DNA of 64,000 nucleotides from CBDFGN01 sp965247065 (GCA_965247065.1 CBDFGN010000006.1:2914001-2978000), one strand, 5' to 3'. Shown: positions 1 to 8,720, numbered from the stretch's first letter. Notes: generated from the letters alone by a model not told the origin. A program made the numbers and translations.

Positions 1-483
1 ATTGAAAACCGTTATCGCAAAAATGAGATCGTGGACTTTTACCATCACAACGATACCGCAATCGTGAATAAACTGGATGGTGAGACACGTGAACTAAAAG
101 AAACAAAATACTTCCCCATTCCAAACAATTCCCAGGACCTGGTGAGCGGGTATTACTTTCTGCGAACCCTCGATTACGACACAATAGAGGTGGGATCCAA
201 GATTAAGGTGGAGGCTTTTTTTGACGATGAGGTTTACGACTTTGTAGTCACTTACCTAGGAAAAAAAGTTATCAAAACCAAACTTGGAAAGGTAAACGCC
301 ATCGTTTTGACCCCAAAGATGCCCGAAAATAAACTCTTCCGCGGCGAAGACGCAATAAGAGTTTACTTATCGGACGACAAGAACAAAATCCCACTCAAGA
401 TTCACGCGGCAATGTTCGTTGGCGCCATAGAAATAGACATACTCAAAGCAGACAACCTGCGGAACAAGCTCAATTATTATTAA
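1..483 (+). CDS. DUF3108-family exported protein, 3' part
   Basis: The frame is open to the left edge, so the N-terminus and any signal peptide are missing and 160 codons remain. The readable part has the beta-rich pattern of DUF3108 proteins: a conserved YYFLRTLDY segment, then charged strands and a C-terminal AMFVGAIEIDIL strand. The family is common in Bacteroidota and probably acts in the periplasm; its biochemical role is unknown. Its TAA shares one base with the ATG of the thioredoxin gene (TAATG), so the two are probably co-translated. The family call rests on recognised pattern, not a search. Confidence 0.7.
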   Translation: MENRYRKNEIVDFYHHNDTAIVNKLDGETRELKETKYFPIPNNSQDLVSGYYFLRTLDYDTIEVGSKIKVEAFFDDEVYDFVVTYLGKKVIKTKLGKVNAIVLTPKMPENKLFRGEDAIRVYLSDDKNKIPLKIHAAMFVGAIEIDILKADNLRNKLNYY

Positions 484-1802
484 TGAAGCTCGCGCTGGTT
501 ATACTCGCGGTAAACCTACTTGTTCTTCCATTACTCATTGCTTGGGGAGATCCTAGCCGTGTGACCGGCCGATTTACCAATGTCAGCGGGTCTAAAACCG
601 TCTATCTGTATGAGGCCTATGGTGATGGTTTTTTTCTGACCGATTCAACCGAAATGCTCGAAGGGCGGTTCGTATTTGATTTTGATGATTTGGACCGGGG
701 CTTTTACCGTATAGGAATAAGTCAGGAAGTTTCGGTGGTTGCGGTACTGGGCGAACCAGAAGTACAGATATCTGCGGATCTTAAGAATCCAGAGCACCCG
801 GAATTCGTTGGCTCGAAGGAGAACCCCCTGCTCGCCGAATATCAAGATGTCAATCGACGTATCAAAGACCGGAAATATCAGACGGAGCAGAAAGTGAAAT
901 CCGGTTACACAGGGGGCGAATCACAGGATTATCGCCTTTTGGTCCAAGGCCTTAAGCAAAGCTTCGATTCGCTTGATACCGAAAGGAATGAGTTTTATCG
1001 ACAACTCGCTGATCGCCATCCTGATCTGTTTATGGGTAAGATTTGTAAATTCTTGAATTACGATGATCCCGCATCCTACTTTGATTACGAAGAGTTCCAG
1101 GACAAGGAGTTGTGGCGAGGAGATATGATCCCGGCTAAAACCCTTATCTACTTTCAAACGCTATTACCACGGAATATCAATCATTGGATAAGCAACACAA
1201 ACAAAATCCTGGCCGAACTGGAAGCCAAGTCTCCTCAAAAGGAGCTGGTTTATGGCGCTATCACCAATCTCTTCGCAATTTCAGCTCCCGATTATGCTGC
1301 TCGCATTGCGAAACGTTATTTTGAAGAATATCCAAATTCAAGGTACTCCGTGATCATCAGTTCCAGTCTTCCACCAGGCCCTCCCCAAATAGGAGAAGCT
1401 GCCCCGGATATTGAGCTAGACAAACTTGATGGTCAACCAGTTAAGCTTTCCTCATTGAAAGGGCAGGTTGTTCTGGTTGATTTCTGGGCATCCTGGTGCA
1501 AACCTTGTCGAATAGAGAGCCCAAATTTGGTCCGCGCTCATTCGAAGTATAAAGAAAGAGGATTTACAATCTTTAGCGTCTCCCTGGATCATGACCGGGA
1601 CAAGTGGCTTAAGACCGTTAAAAAAGATAAACTTACCTGGTTGCATGTTTCGGATTTAAGGGGCTGGCAAAGTGAAGGGGCTAAGGTGTACCAGGTGAAG
1701 GCAATTCCGGCATCCTATCTTTTGGATTCCAATGGGATAATAATTGCCCATAATTTGCGAGGAGATAAACTTAGATCTACCTTAGACAGGATCCTGAAGT
1801 GA
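483..1802 (+). CDS. thiol-disulfide oxidoreductase, DUF4369 plus ResA-like thioredoxin domain
   Basis: This 439-residue exported protein has an N-terminal hydrophobic signal (about residues 1-21), a DUF4369-like beta domain (about 25-110), a helical linker and a C-terminal AhpC/TSA-thioredoxin domain (about 300-439). The redox motif WASWCKPC places the two cysteines at residues 339 and 342, and a cis-Pro segment (KAIPASYLLD) follows. Proteins of this build are thought to reduce disulfides in the periplasm or serve cytochrome maturation in Bacteroidota; the substrate is unknown. It overlaps the upstream gene by one base and its stop overlaps a GTG of the next gene, so it belongs to the same transcription unit as the two-component genes. 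Confidence 0.85.
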   Translation: MKLALVILAVNLLVLPLLIAWGDPSRVTGRFTNVSGSKTVYLYEAYGDGFFLTDSTEMLEGRFVFDFDDLDRGFYRIGISQEVSVVAVLGEPEVQISADLKNPEHPEFVGSKENPLLAEYQDVNRRIKDRKYQTEQKVKSGYTGGESQDYRLLVQGLKQSFDSLDTERNEFYRQLADRHPDLFMGKICKFLNYDDPASYFDYEEFQDKELWRGDMIPAKTLIYFQTLLPRNINHWISNTNKILAELEAKSPQKELVYGAITNLFAISAPDYAARIAKRYFEEYPNSRYSVIISSSLPPGPPQIGEAAPDIELDKLDGQPVKLSSLKGQVVLVDFWASWCKPCRIESPNLVRAHSKYKERGFTIFSVSLDHDRDKWLKTVKKDKLTWLHVSDLRGWQSEGAKVYQVKAIPASYLLDSNGIIIAHNLRGDKLRSTLDRILK

Positions 1803-1819
1803 GTCGCCAGCAGAGCCAA

Positions 1820-2506
1820 ATGAACCCCATTGACCATAAGATACTGGTTGTTGACGATGAGGCTGATATTTTGGAAATGTTGAGTTATAACCTCAGGAAA
1901 GAAGGTTTCATTGTAAAGACCGCTGCCGATGGGAAAAAGGCGGTCGAGATTGCCACAAAATTTATTCCGGATGTGATTCTTTTGGATATAATGATGCCAA
2001 AACAAGATGGTGTGGAAACCTGCCGTCAGGTTCGGGAAATACCGGGACTCAAGGATACTTATGTACTATTCCTTACCGCCAGAGCAGAGGAGTATTCCGA
2101 GATTGCGGCTTTTGACTCAGGAGCCGACGACTACATTGTTAAGCCCATCAAGCCAAGGGCTTTGGTGCGCCGGATCACGGCCCACTTAAGACGGTCTCTG
2201 GCTTCGGGGAGAAATGATGATGGCGTCGTCAAAATCAAAGATTTGACTATAAATCGAAGCAGTTATTCTGTGCATAAAGGCAAAAAGAACGTCGTCTTGC
2301 CAAAAAAGGAATTTGAACTACTTCATTTCTTGGCCAAGAGTCCTAATAAGGTCTTTAGCAGAGATGATCTTCTTAGTAATATATGGGGCTCGGATGTGTA
2401 CGTAGTTGCCAGAACTATTGATGTTCATATAAGAAAACTGCGAGAGAAAATCGGTAATAAATATATTACCACGATCAAAGGAGTGGGCTACAAATTCTCC
2501 GAATAG
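1820..2506 (+). CDS. OmpR/PhoB-family response regulator
   Basis: The protein has an N-terminal receiver and a C-terminal winged-helix DNA-binding domain. From the ATG at 1820 the acidic pocket is D12/D13 and the phospho-acceptor is D56 in LLDIMMPKQDG; the switch Thr (FLTAR) and Lys (YIVKPI) follow. The C-terminus ends with the OmpR-type hairpin TTIKGVGYKF. A GTG at 1799 gives seven more residues and overlaps the upstream stop, but the ATG fits the family better. The sensor kinase starts 14 bases downstream, which makes this its likely partner. The pair resembles PhoB/PhoR; its stimulus cannot be read from the sequence. Confidence 0.9.
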   Translation: MNPIDHKILVVDDEADILEMLSYNLRKEGFIVKTAADGKKAVEIATKFIPDVILLDIMMPKQDGVETCRQVREIPGLKDTYVLFLTARAEEYSEIAAFDSGADDYIVKPIKPRALVRRITAHLRRSLASGRNDDGVVKIKDLTINRSSYSVHKGKKNVVLPKKEFELLHFLAKSPNKVFSRDDLLSNIWGSDVYVVARTIDVHIRKLREKIGNKYITTIKGVGYKFSE

Positions 2507-2520
2507 AGGATGACCCGGGC

Positions 2521-3576
2521 GTGAAGACTAATCCCAGATCCCTGGCGCTGATTTTTGCCCTAATTTCGACATTGATTTCGGCAGTTGCTCTACAGGTACT
2601 GAGAACCATTTCAGGTCCCGCATATTGGGCATTGAACGTTGCCATTCTTGGATTGGCGTACGGAATCTTCTACGCAATCCTGCAAAAATTCGTATTCAAA
2701 AACCTGGTCAAGATAATGAAGTCCTTTCCTTATGATGTCCGCGGCGCGAGGCAAACGGAGAAGGATTCCATTCAGAAGCTTGCCGATACGATTAGTTCGT
2801 ATCAGAGAATTAAAGAGAGGAAGATAGAGGAGCTAGAAAAGCGAGCGGCCTTTCGTAGGGAGTTCATTGCCGATATTAGCCATGAACTGAAAACACCCCT
2901 GTTCGCAGCCCAGGGGTTTGTCCACACTCTTTTGGATGGAGCAGTTCGAGACAAGGCCGTCCGGGAGAAATTCCTCAAAAAGGCCGCCAAGAATTTGGAC
3001 GGGCTCGATATGTTAGTTCAGGACCTTTTGTCTCTCTCTCAAATCGAGACCGGCAATATGAAAGTTCACCTAGAATACTTTGATCTCCACGAACTGATCC
3101 AGGACGTGTTCGAACAATTTGAAAGTAGATCTCAGAAAAAAGACATTCAGCTTAAACTATTCCTTGGTAAGGAGAAGAAAATGCAGAGCCACCGCACAAT
3201 CGTATATGCTGACTCACGACTTATTAACCAGGTGATTAGTAACCTGGTCTCTAATGCCATAAAGTACTCGAGTACTAAGGGAGTTGTTGAGGTAACTCTG
3301 GCTGAGGACGATCTCGAAGTGGAAGTCGTCGTGAAAGATCAGGGAATCGGAATCCCACAGAAACATCTGCCAAGGATTTTCGAGAGATTTTACCGGGTTG
3401 AAAAAAGTCGGTCCAAAATAAAGGATAAAGGCGGCACGGGCTTGGGGTTAGCTATCGTAAAACACATTCTTGAAGCACACGATTCCAAAATTGCAGTCCA
3501 AAGCAAATTTGGAGAAGGCTCTGTGTTCAGCTTTAAAATCCGTAAGGACCCGCGGCGCACGGTGTCCAACAACTAA
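2521..3576 (+). CDS. membrane sensor histidine kinase, PhoR-like
   Basis: The 351-residue kinase starts with GTG. Two transmembrane helices lie at about residues 7-28 and 36-58 with almost no loop between them, so there is no large periplasmic sensor domain. A coiled linker leads to the H-box DISHELKTP (H121), then the N-box NLVSNAIKYS and the G-boxes DQGIGIP and GTGLGLAIVKHI. These are all the motifs of an active HisKA/HATPase_c kinase. The short membrane part suggests sensing in the membrane or through a partner protein. Its stop codon overlaps the stop of the convergent gene on the other strand. Confidence 0.9.
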   Translation: MKTNPRSLALIFALISTLISAVALQVLRTISGPAYWALNVAILGLAYGIFYAILQKFVFKNLVKIMKSFPYDVRGARQTEKDSIQKLADTISSYQRIKERKIEELEKRAAFRREFIADISHELKTPLFAAQGFVHTLLDGAVRDKAVREKFLKKAAKNLDGLDMLVQDLLSLSQIETGNMKVHLEYFDLHELIQDVFEQFESRSQKKDIQLKLFLGKEKKMQSHRTIVYADSRLINQVISNLVSNAIKYSSTKGVVEVTLAEDDLEVEVVVKDQGIGIPQKHLPRIFERFYRVEKSRSKIKDKGGTGLGLAIVKHILEAHDSKIAVQSKFGEGSVFSFKIRKDPRRTVSNN

Positions 3577-4136
3577 AAATCATCGGCAATGTCCTGAATC
3601 TTTTGATCCTTGTCCTGCCTTATCATCTCCCGGATCTTCATGGAAGAATAAAGCATTTCCAATTGGGTCTTGGAAAATGACCGGTAAACCAGGCTTAGCT
3701 GGTCAGTTCTCCATACGAAAGAAGTAGTACCCAGTGTTTGGGTTGGGTTGCCATAGGCGCGTCTAAGGCCCTTCAATAAATTTGGATCCTTTGGGGTCCT
3801 GACACTGATAGCAAGAATTCGATCCTTGTAGACCGCTGCCTCAACTTCATCTATTGATACGCTTCCAATATTTTCATAATGTCCCTCTTGCGCCCCAAAT
3901 ACCTTTCCATCGGGAACTCCTTTTTGGTCCTGATGAGCCCTTAGATAAACCATATGCGGATAGTTGAGGACGCTGGATCCCAAAGCCAAATCTTTAAACC
4001 CATTTCGCTGATCCAGTTTCTCCAGAGTTTGGGCGCAACCATAGCCAGTTTGTATAAAAAAGGCTAAGGTGAGCAACCAGTAGTTTTGTTTCAACACCGT
4101 TAAGTATCTGATTGGCAAATATTGTCCTGATAACAT
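3573..4136 (-). CDS. hypothetical exported protein
   Basis: I do not recognise a family. The 187-residue product has a hydrophobic N-terminal stretch (about residues 14-33) ending near GYGCAQ, which resembles a signal peptide or lipobox-like site. The rest is soluble and includes an FKDLALGSS segment and RAYGNPTQ. In Bacteroidota such features occur in small secreted proteins of unknown role. The start could lie further in, since the first 14 residues before the hydrophobic core are long for a signal peptide. It converges on the kinase gene with overlapping stop codons. Confidence 0.6.
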   Translation of the reverse strand: MLSGQYLPIRYLTVLKQNYWLLTLAFFIQTGYGCAQTLEKLDQRNGFKDLALGSSVLNYPHMVYLRAHQDQKGVPDGKVFGAQEGHYENIGSVSIDEVEAAVYKDRILAISVRTPKDPNLLKGLRRAYGNPTQTLGTTSFVWRTDQLSLVYRSFSKTQLEMLYSSMKIREMIRQDKDQKIQDIADDF

Positions 4137-4225
4137 TTAAATTCAAGATAATAAGCGTTAATTGAACTGCCAGTACAAGAATCCCACCAATCTCATTCTT
4201 TAGCGATAATTGGAAAATTTGACCA

Positions 4226-4939
4226 ATGTCCCGATTTGACTTCCGGAATCTCATTATTTTTGAGAATCAAAATTACCTAATTATTAACAAGCCGGCCGGC
4301 CTTACGACGTTGGCCGATCGCAACAATAGCCAAAATATACTTGCGCTGGCTCGCAAACTCGACCCGCACCTACAAACTTGTCATCGATTGGACAAAGAGA
4401 CTTCGGGAGTAATGGTACTCGCCCGCAACCCTGAAGCCTATCGTTTTCTAGCGATGCAGTTCGAGGACAGGACGGTTGACAAGATTTACTACGCGGTCGT
4501 GGATGGATTGCACAACTTTCAGGACAAGGTGATAGACGTTCCCTTGATGTCCAACCGCTCTGGCGTAACCAAGGTAAGCATGAGGCATGGTAAGGAATCG
4601 AAAACCATAGTAACGACCCTTCAAACATTTCGATGGCACAGCTTACTCGAGTGCAAGCCCGTAACCGGGCGAATGCATCAGATCCGGGCTCATTTGGCTC
4701 ATCTAGGAGCTCCCGTCGTCGGAGATAAACACTATAGAGGTAAGACCCTGTATCTTTCCAGTGTCAAAAAAAACTACCGACCCAAAAAGTATCAATTGGA
4801 GCTGCCACTGATCAAGCGACCACCTTTACACGCGTTCCGGATCAATTTCGAAAATACAGACGGGCAACAAATCATCCAAGAGGCGCCCTATCCCAAAGAT
4901 TTCGCGGTGCTTCTAAAGCAGTTGTCTATGCACCTTTGA
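4226..4939 (+). CDS. RluA-family RNA pseudouridine synthase
   Basis: The enzyme isomerises specific uridines of rRNA or tRNA to pseudouridine. The catalytic motif HRLDKETSGVMVLA is present, with the essential aspartate at residue 56, together with the C-terminal GRMHQIRAHLAHLGAPVVGD motif. No S4 RNA-binding domain precedes the catalytic core, and 237 residues suits the short RluA/RluC-like forms. The substrate position cannot be assigned. It precedes the ribosomal operon, but a promoter lies between them. Confidence 0.9.
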   Translation: MSRFDFRNLIIFENQNYLIINKPAGLTTLADRNNSQNILALARKLDPHLQTCHRLDKETSGVMVLARNPEAYRFLAMQFEDRTVDKIYYAVVDGLHNFQDKVIDVPLMSNRSGVTKVSMRHGKESKTIVTTLQTFRWHSLLECKPVTGRMHQIRAHLAHLGAPVVGDKHYRGKTLYLSSVKKNYRPKKYQLELPLIKRPPLHAFRINFENTDGQQIIQEAPYPKDFAVLLKQLSMHL

Positions 4940-4962
4940 TGGCTAAATAATAATTCAGACTC

Positions 4963-4994
4963 TTTGTTTTTACAAACAGAAGAATCTATCTTTG
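4963..4994 (+). promoter_or_regulatory. Bacteroidota-type promoter of the rplM operon
   Basis: TTTG at 4963-4966 is followed after exactly 20 bases by TATCTTTG at 4987-4994, a full match to the Bacteroidota consensus TTTG-N19-21-TAnnTTTG. Transcription would start near 5000, leaving a leader of about 50 bases before the preferred rplM start. Confidence 0.75.
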
Positions 4995-5051
4995 TGACCC
5001 TTTTTGAGGGGGTGCCCAGTGCGCCTTAAAAGGACCAGAAAGAAGCAAAAA

Positions 5052-5495
5052 GTGGACATTCAAAGTTTCAAAACCAAATCGGTGAAGCCAGCGGGGGTCG
5101 AAAAGCGATGGGTGGTAGTGAATGCCGATTCGCAAGTCCTTGGGCGCTTGGCCAGCAATATCGCGACCATTGTGAGAGGTAAGAATAAGCCTTATTATAC
5201 CCCACACGTTGACTGCGGTGATCATGTGATCGTGGTAAACGCCAGCAAGATAAAATTGACCGGAAAAAAATGGGATGACAAAATCTACCTTTCCTATTCA
5301 GGTTATCCCGGAGGTCAGAAAGAAACGACCCCAAGAAGACTGAAAGACAAAAACGCGGCTAAAATAATTGAGCGAGCGGTGCAGGGAATGTTGCCTAAGA
5401 GTCGCCTGGGCCGAAAGCTATTCCGGAATCTACACGTCTACGAAGGTGCCGGGCATCCTCACCAATCTGTTAAACCAAAAGAAATTAAATTTTAA
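5052..5495 (+). CDS. rplM: 50S ribosomal protein L13
   Basis: L13 is an early-assembly protein of the large subunit. The family signature is clear: RWVVVNADSQVLGRLAS, then YTPHVDCGDHVIVVNA and the C-terminal YEGAGHPHQ segment. The start is uncertain. GTG at 5052 gives MDIQSFKTKS, which matches the usual Bacteroidota N-terminus and a length of 147 residues. GTG at 5019 or TTG at 5004 would add a lysine/arginine-rich stretch that relatives lack. It is the first gene of rplM-rpsI-rpsB, as in most Bacteroidota. Confidence 0.95.
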   Translation: MDIQSFKTKSVKPAGVEKRWVVVNADSQVLGRLASNIATIVRGKNKPYYTPHVDCGDHVIVVNASKIKLTGKKWDDKIYLSYSGYPGGQKETTPRRLKDKNAAKIIERAVQGMLPKSRLGRKLFRNLHVYEGAGHPHQSVKPKEIKF

Positions 5496-5504
5496 TCCCT
5501 CTAA

Positions 5505-5891
5505 ATGGATAGCTATAATTCAGTTGGCAGGCGGAAGACTTCGGTGGCCAGAGTTTATTTACGATCGGGCAAAGGCAATATTCAAATCAATAACAGGGAT
5601 TTCGATTCCTACTTTCCCACTGAGGTACTGAGAACCATAATAAAGGAACCGTTGAGATCCGTGGAAGCTGAAACCAGCTACGATATCACAGTCAACGTTG
5701 GCGGTGGCGGATTCAGGGGGCAAGCGGAGGCTATCCGGTTAGGTATCGCCAGAGCTCTGGTTGAAATCAGTGATGAAAATCGATTGCCGCTCAAGAAAGA
5801 CGGACTGCTAACCCGGGATCCTCGGATGGTTGAAAGGAAGAAGTACGGAAGGAGAAAAGCCAGGAGAAAATTCCAATTCAGTAAACGATAA
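5505..5891 (+). CDS. rpsI: 30S ribosomal protein S9
   Basis: S9 binds 16S rRNA in the head and its C-terminal tail reaches the P-site tRNA. The sequence has the family elements GRRKTSVARVYL, the GGGGFRGQAEAIRLGIARAL motif and a very basic tail ending KFQFSKR, where the last SKR is the conserved tRNA-contacting end. It lies 9 bases after rplM, the usual order, and is 128 residues long, as expected. Confidence 0.97.
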   Translation: MDSYNSVGRRKTSVARVYLRSGKGNIQINNRDFDSYFPTEVLRTIIKEPLRSVEAETSYDITVNVGGGGFRGQAEAIRLGIARALVEISDENRLPLKKDGLLTRDPRMVERKKYGRRKARRKFQFSKR

Positions 5892-5902
5892 CAGAAATTT
5901 GA

Positions 5903-6907
5903 ATGGGGAAAGTTACCTACAAAGAATTATTGGATTCCGGTGTTCATTTTGGCCATTTAACCCGAAAATGGAATCCTAAAATGGCACCTTTCATTTTCAT
6001 GGAAAAAAATGGAATCCATATAATTGACCTCAATAGAACCCTGGACTGCTTGGATGAAGCCAGTCACGCAATGAGGAACATCGTGCGTTCAGGTCGTAAA
6101 ATCATGTTCGTTGCTACTAAAAAACAAGCGAAGGCGGTGGTGGCGGATGAAGCCAGGAGGTTGCGAATGCCTTATGTCACCGAGCGGTGGTTGGGTGGAA
6201 TGTTGACGAATTTTAGTACCATCAGGAAGTCACTAAAGAAACTTTCATCAATCGAGAAGTTGCAGAAAGAAGAGGCTTTCCTGAACCTCGCCAAGAGGGA
6301 ACGACTGATGGTAGATCGTGAAAAGCAAAAACTTGAAAACGTGCTTGGCGGAATCGCGGAACTCAATAGGCTCCCGGCTGCCTTGTTTGTGGTGGATATT
6401 AAGCGAGAACACATTGCCATTAAGGAGGCTATCAAATTGAACATCCCGGTGTTCGCTTTGGTAGATACAAATTCGGATCCGGAATTAGTTGATTTTCCTA
6501 TTCCATCAAATGATGATGCATTTAAATCCATCTCAATACTGGTTAAAACGATCGCCAGTGTGGTTGAAGATGGACTCAATGAACGAATCAAAGAAAAAGA
6601 AGAGGCCCGATTAAAAGAGGAGGAGGAATCAAAACGAGAAATGGATGAAAAAGATCAACTCGATATTGAAGCCCATCAGACTGAGGATAAAAAGCCTGAA
6701 ACCATCAACGAAAAGGAAGAAGTAGTTTTGAACGAATCCGCTGGTGATTCGAAAAATGAGCCCGAGAATAAACAAGAGGAAGCCCCGATTCCGGAGCCTG
6801 TTGTGGAAGCAGAGAAGGAAGCAGAACTAGTTAAGGAAAAGACAGTCAAGGTTACGAGAAAAAAAGCGGCCAAAAAAGCGGCCCCAAAGGAGGAAGCGGC
6901 CGATTAA
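5903..6907 (+). CDS. rpsB: 30S ribosomal protein S2 with long charged C-terminal tail
   Basis: Residues 1 to about 228 are a normal S2 core: LLDSGVHFGHLTRKWNPKM at the start, RWLGGMLTNFSTI and the ALVDTNSDPELVDFPIPSNDDA motif. The remaining roughly 105 residues form a low-complexity tail rich in Glu and Lys, ending with several KKAA-type repeats. Such tails occur in other Bacteroidota S2 proteins but this one is long. It follows rpsI by 11 bases. A strong hairpin with a T-run lies directly downstream, so not all transcripts will continue into tsf. Confidence 0.95.
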   Translation: MGKVTYKELLDSGVHFGHLTRKWNPKMAPFIFMEKNGIHIIDLNRTLDCLDEASHAMRNIVRSGRKIMFVATKKQAKAVVADEARRLRMPYVTERWLGGMLTNFSTIRKSLKKLSSIEKLQKEEAFLNLAKRERLMVDREKQKLENVLGGIAELNRLPAALFVVDIKREHIAIKEAIKLNIPVFALVDTNSDPELVDFPIPSNDDAFKSISILVKTIASVVEDGLNERIKEKEEARLKEEEESKREMDEKDQLDIEAHQTEDKKPETINEKEEVVLNESAGDSKNEPENKQEEAPIPEPVVEAEKEAELVKEKTVKVTRKKAAKKAAPKEEAAD

Positions 6908-6930
6908 CATCTTACATATTAAAGCGACAA

Positions 6931-6967
6931 ATTGAACATTGATGTTTTTCGATGTTCAATTTTTTTG
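6931..6967 (+). terminator. intrinsic terminator or attenuator between rpsB and tsf
   Basis: The arms ATTGAACATTGA (6931-6942) and TCGATGTTCAAT (6949-6960) can form 12 pairs, one of them G-T, around a 6-base loop. Six further T residues follow. This is a canonical terminator shape placed inside a normally continuous operon, so it probably lowers tsf expression relative to the ribosomal genes. Confidence 0.75.
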
Positions 6968-6991
6968 TTACAAACTATCTAAAATATCAAA

Positions 6992-7825
6992 ATGGACATT
7001 AGTGCACAAGATGTAAATAAGCTTCGGCAAATGACCGGAGCAGGGATGATGGATTGCAAAAAAGCCCTAACGGAGGCGAAGGGTGATTTTGATAAGGCCA
7101 TTGAGATCCTGAGAAAAAAGGGTCAGAAGGTGTCGGCTGCGAGAGCGAACAGGACCACGTCCGAAGGGGCAATTTTTGTAAAAACCAATGAAGATCAAAC
7201 ACAGGCTTTACTTATTGCCCTGAATTGCGAAACTGATTTCGTAGCTAAGAACGAAGAATTTCAAAGCCTTGGTAATAAGATCATAGATGCGGCTTTCGAA
7301 TCCGACCCAAGTTCAATAGACGAACTTTTGACCTTGAAAATAGGCTCCCTAACCATCGCCGAACTCACAAATGAATTGGTGGGGAAAATCGGTGAAAAAA
7401 TCGAAGTTACCGCTTACGAGAAAATGGTTGGTGACGCAGTAGTGCCGTACATCCATGTGGGTAACAAATTAGGCGTCTTAGTTGCTTTGAAAGGAGTGAA
7501 TGGATCCGATGTAATTCAGGCCGGAAAGGACGTGGCTATGCAAATCGCCGCCATGAATCCAATAGCTATTGATCAGGATGATGTGGATCAGCAAACCAAA
7601 GAAAACGAATTGCGCATTGGCAAAGAGCAGGCCATTGCCGAGGGCAAACCCGAAAATATCGTTGACAAAATCGCCCAAGGTAAACTGAATAAGTTCCTAA
7701 AGGAAAACACATTACTGAATCAGAACTTCGTTAAGGATAATAGCCTAACCGTAGCCAAATATTTGGATGGAATATCCCAGGGATTGACTGTTGAGAAGTT
7801 CAGCCGAATTGCGATTGGCAGATAA
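6992..7825 (+). CDS. tsf: translation elongation factor Ts
   Basis: EF-Ts exchanges GDP for GTP on EF-Tu. The N-terminal UBA-like domain (VNKLRQMTGAGMMDCKKAL) and the core motif LNCETDFVAKNEEF are both present, and the 277-residue length fits the family. It follows rpsB, the standard order, but after an 84-base gap holding a terminator-like hairpin. No full TAnnTTTG promoter is visible in that gap, so expression probably depends on read-through. Confidence 0.97.
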   Translation: MDISAQDVNKLRQMTGAGMMDCKKALTEAKGDFDKAIEILRKKGQKVSAARANRTTSEGAIFVKTNEDQTQALLIALNCETDFVAKNEEFQSLGNKIIDAAFESDPSSIDELLTLKIGSLTIAELTNELVGKIGEKIEVTAYEKMVGDAVVPYIHVGNKLGVLVALKGVNGSDVIQAGKDVAMQIAAMNPIAIDQDDVDQQTKENELRIGKEQAIAEGKPENIVDKIAQGKLNKFLKENTLLNQNFVKDNSLTVAKYLDGISQGLTVEKFSRIAIGR

Positions 7826-7872
7826 AATCTCCACTTAAGTCCTGAAACCCAGTCCATCGTTGGAAGGGGGTT

Positions 7873-8301
7873 CTATACCAAAGTGGCAATGCATTTCAGT
7901 TCGATGGCAATCGGAGTAGGAAGGCTCCCGACCTCCACTGTGGTACGACAGGGTTGATTCTTCTTGAAATAATGGCTGTAGATTCTATTGTATGCCCCAA
8001 AATCATTTTTCATATTGGTTAGATAAACCGTTATGTCCACTAGATTATCCCACGACGAACCGGACTCTTCTAAGATCAACTTGACATTCTGGAAAACCGA
8101 ATGACACTGCTCCTCGATGTCATACCTCAATATCCTATTATTATCATCCAATTCAACTCCCGGTATTCTGTCAGTCCCTGGTTTCCTGGGCCCAACTCCG
8201 GAAAGAAACAATAGTTCCCCCACACGACGGGCATGGGGATACGCACCCACTGGTTCCGGAGCACGGCTAGAAAAAATACCCTTGCCAGGTCTTTGTATCA
8301 T
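7873..8301 (-). CDS. Rid-family protein, 2-aminomuconate deaminase-like
   Basis: The 142-residue protein belongs to the RidA/YER057c/UK114 superfamily. The start PVGAYPHARRVGELLFLSG and the positions of ITVYLTNMKNDFGAYN and CRTTVEV match the branch that includes 2-aminomuconate deaminase of aromatic or tryptophan catabolism rather than housekeeping RidA. No other gene of that pathway adjoins it; the cyclase at 34.5 kb is distant. Its ATG overlaps the stop of the Fe-S gene upstream (TAATG on the minus strand), so it is the last gene of a three-gene operon. The exact substrate is an inference. Confidence 0.8.
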   Translation of the reverse strand: MIQRPGKGIFSSRAPEPVGAYPHARRVGELLFLSGVGPRKPGTDRIPGVELDDNNRILRYDIEEQCHSVFQNVKLILEESGSSWDNLVDITVYLTNMKNDFGAYNRIYSHYFKKNQPCRTTVEVGSLPTPIAIELKCIATLV

Positions 8302-8717
8302 TACCCGATGAAGCCACTTCTGTTGTGAGAGCCATCACAAAAGGGCTTGTTGTTGCTTTCTCCGCACCGGCATAAGGCCGCTTTTTCCTTAATTTCAAGA
8401 ATATTTCCATCGGCATCTTCTAAGGCTAAATCACCAGTAACGAGGTATGGTCCGTTTGCTAGGACTTGAATTTTGCCATCAATTTTTACACCAGCTTCCG
8501 GCGCTGGGTTCCATTTGATGGACAGTGCACCTGAAGGACATTTAGCCACGGTCTTTACGATTTCCTCAGTTGCGGCCTGAGAAGGATCAATCCAAGGCCT
8601 GCGATCAGCATCAAACACAGCCGGCGATCCAGTCACGCAGTTCTCCGAGTGCATGCAGAGGTGGGCTTTCCATAAGATGGTAACCTCGCCATTCGTATAT
8701 TCTTTGGTCTTCGCCAT
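8301..8717 (-). CDS. divergent 4Fe-4S domain fused to CDGSH iron-sulfur domain
   Basis: Two Fe-S modules are visible in 138 residues. The N-terminal half resembles the Fer4_19 ferredoxin-like domain, with Cys in LCMHSENCV and AKCPSGAL. The C-terminal half carries the CDGSH motif: CRC, then CDGSH and its histidine ligand, a 2Fe-2S binding unit with three Cys and one His. Proteins of this build are small electron carriers or cluster-transfer proteins of unsettled role. It sits 3 bases after pepP and overlaps the Rid gene. Confidence 0.85.
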   Translation of the reverse strand: MAKTKEYTNGEVTILWKAHLCMHSENCVTGSPAVFDADRRPWIDPSQAATEEIVKTVAKCPSGALSIKWNPAPEAGVKIDGKIQVLANGPYLVTGDLALEDADGNILEIKEKAALCRCGESNNKPFCDGSHNRSGFIG

Positions 8718-8720
8718 ATT

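Noticed and set aside
5001..5051. Structured ribosomal-protein leader before rplM
   Set aside because: Only a weak 4-bp pairing is visible in the 50-base leader, too little to call a regulatory RNA.
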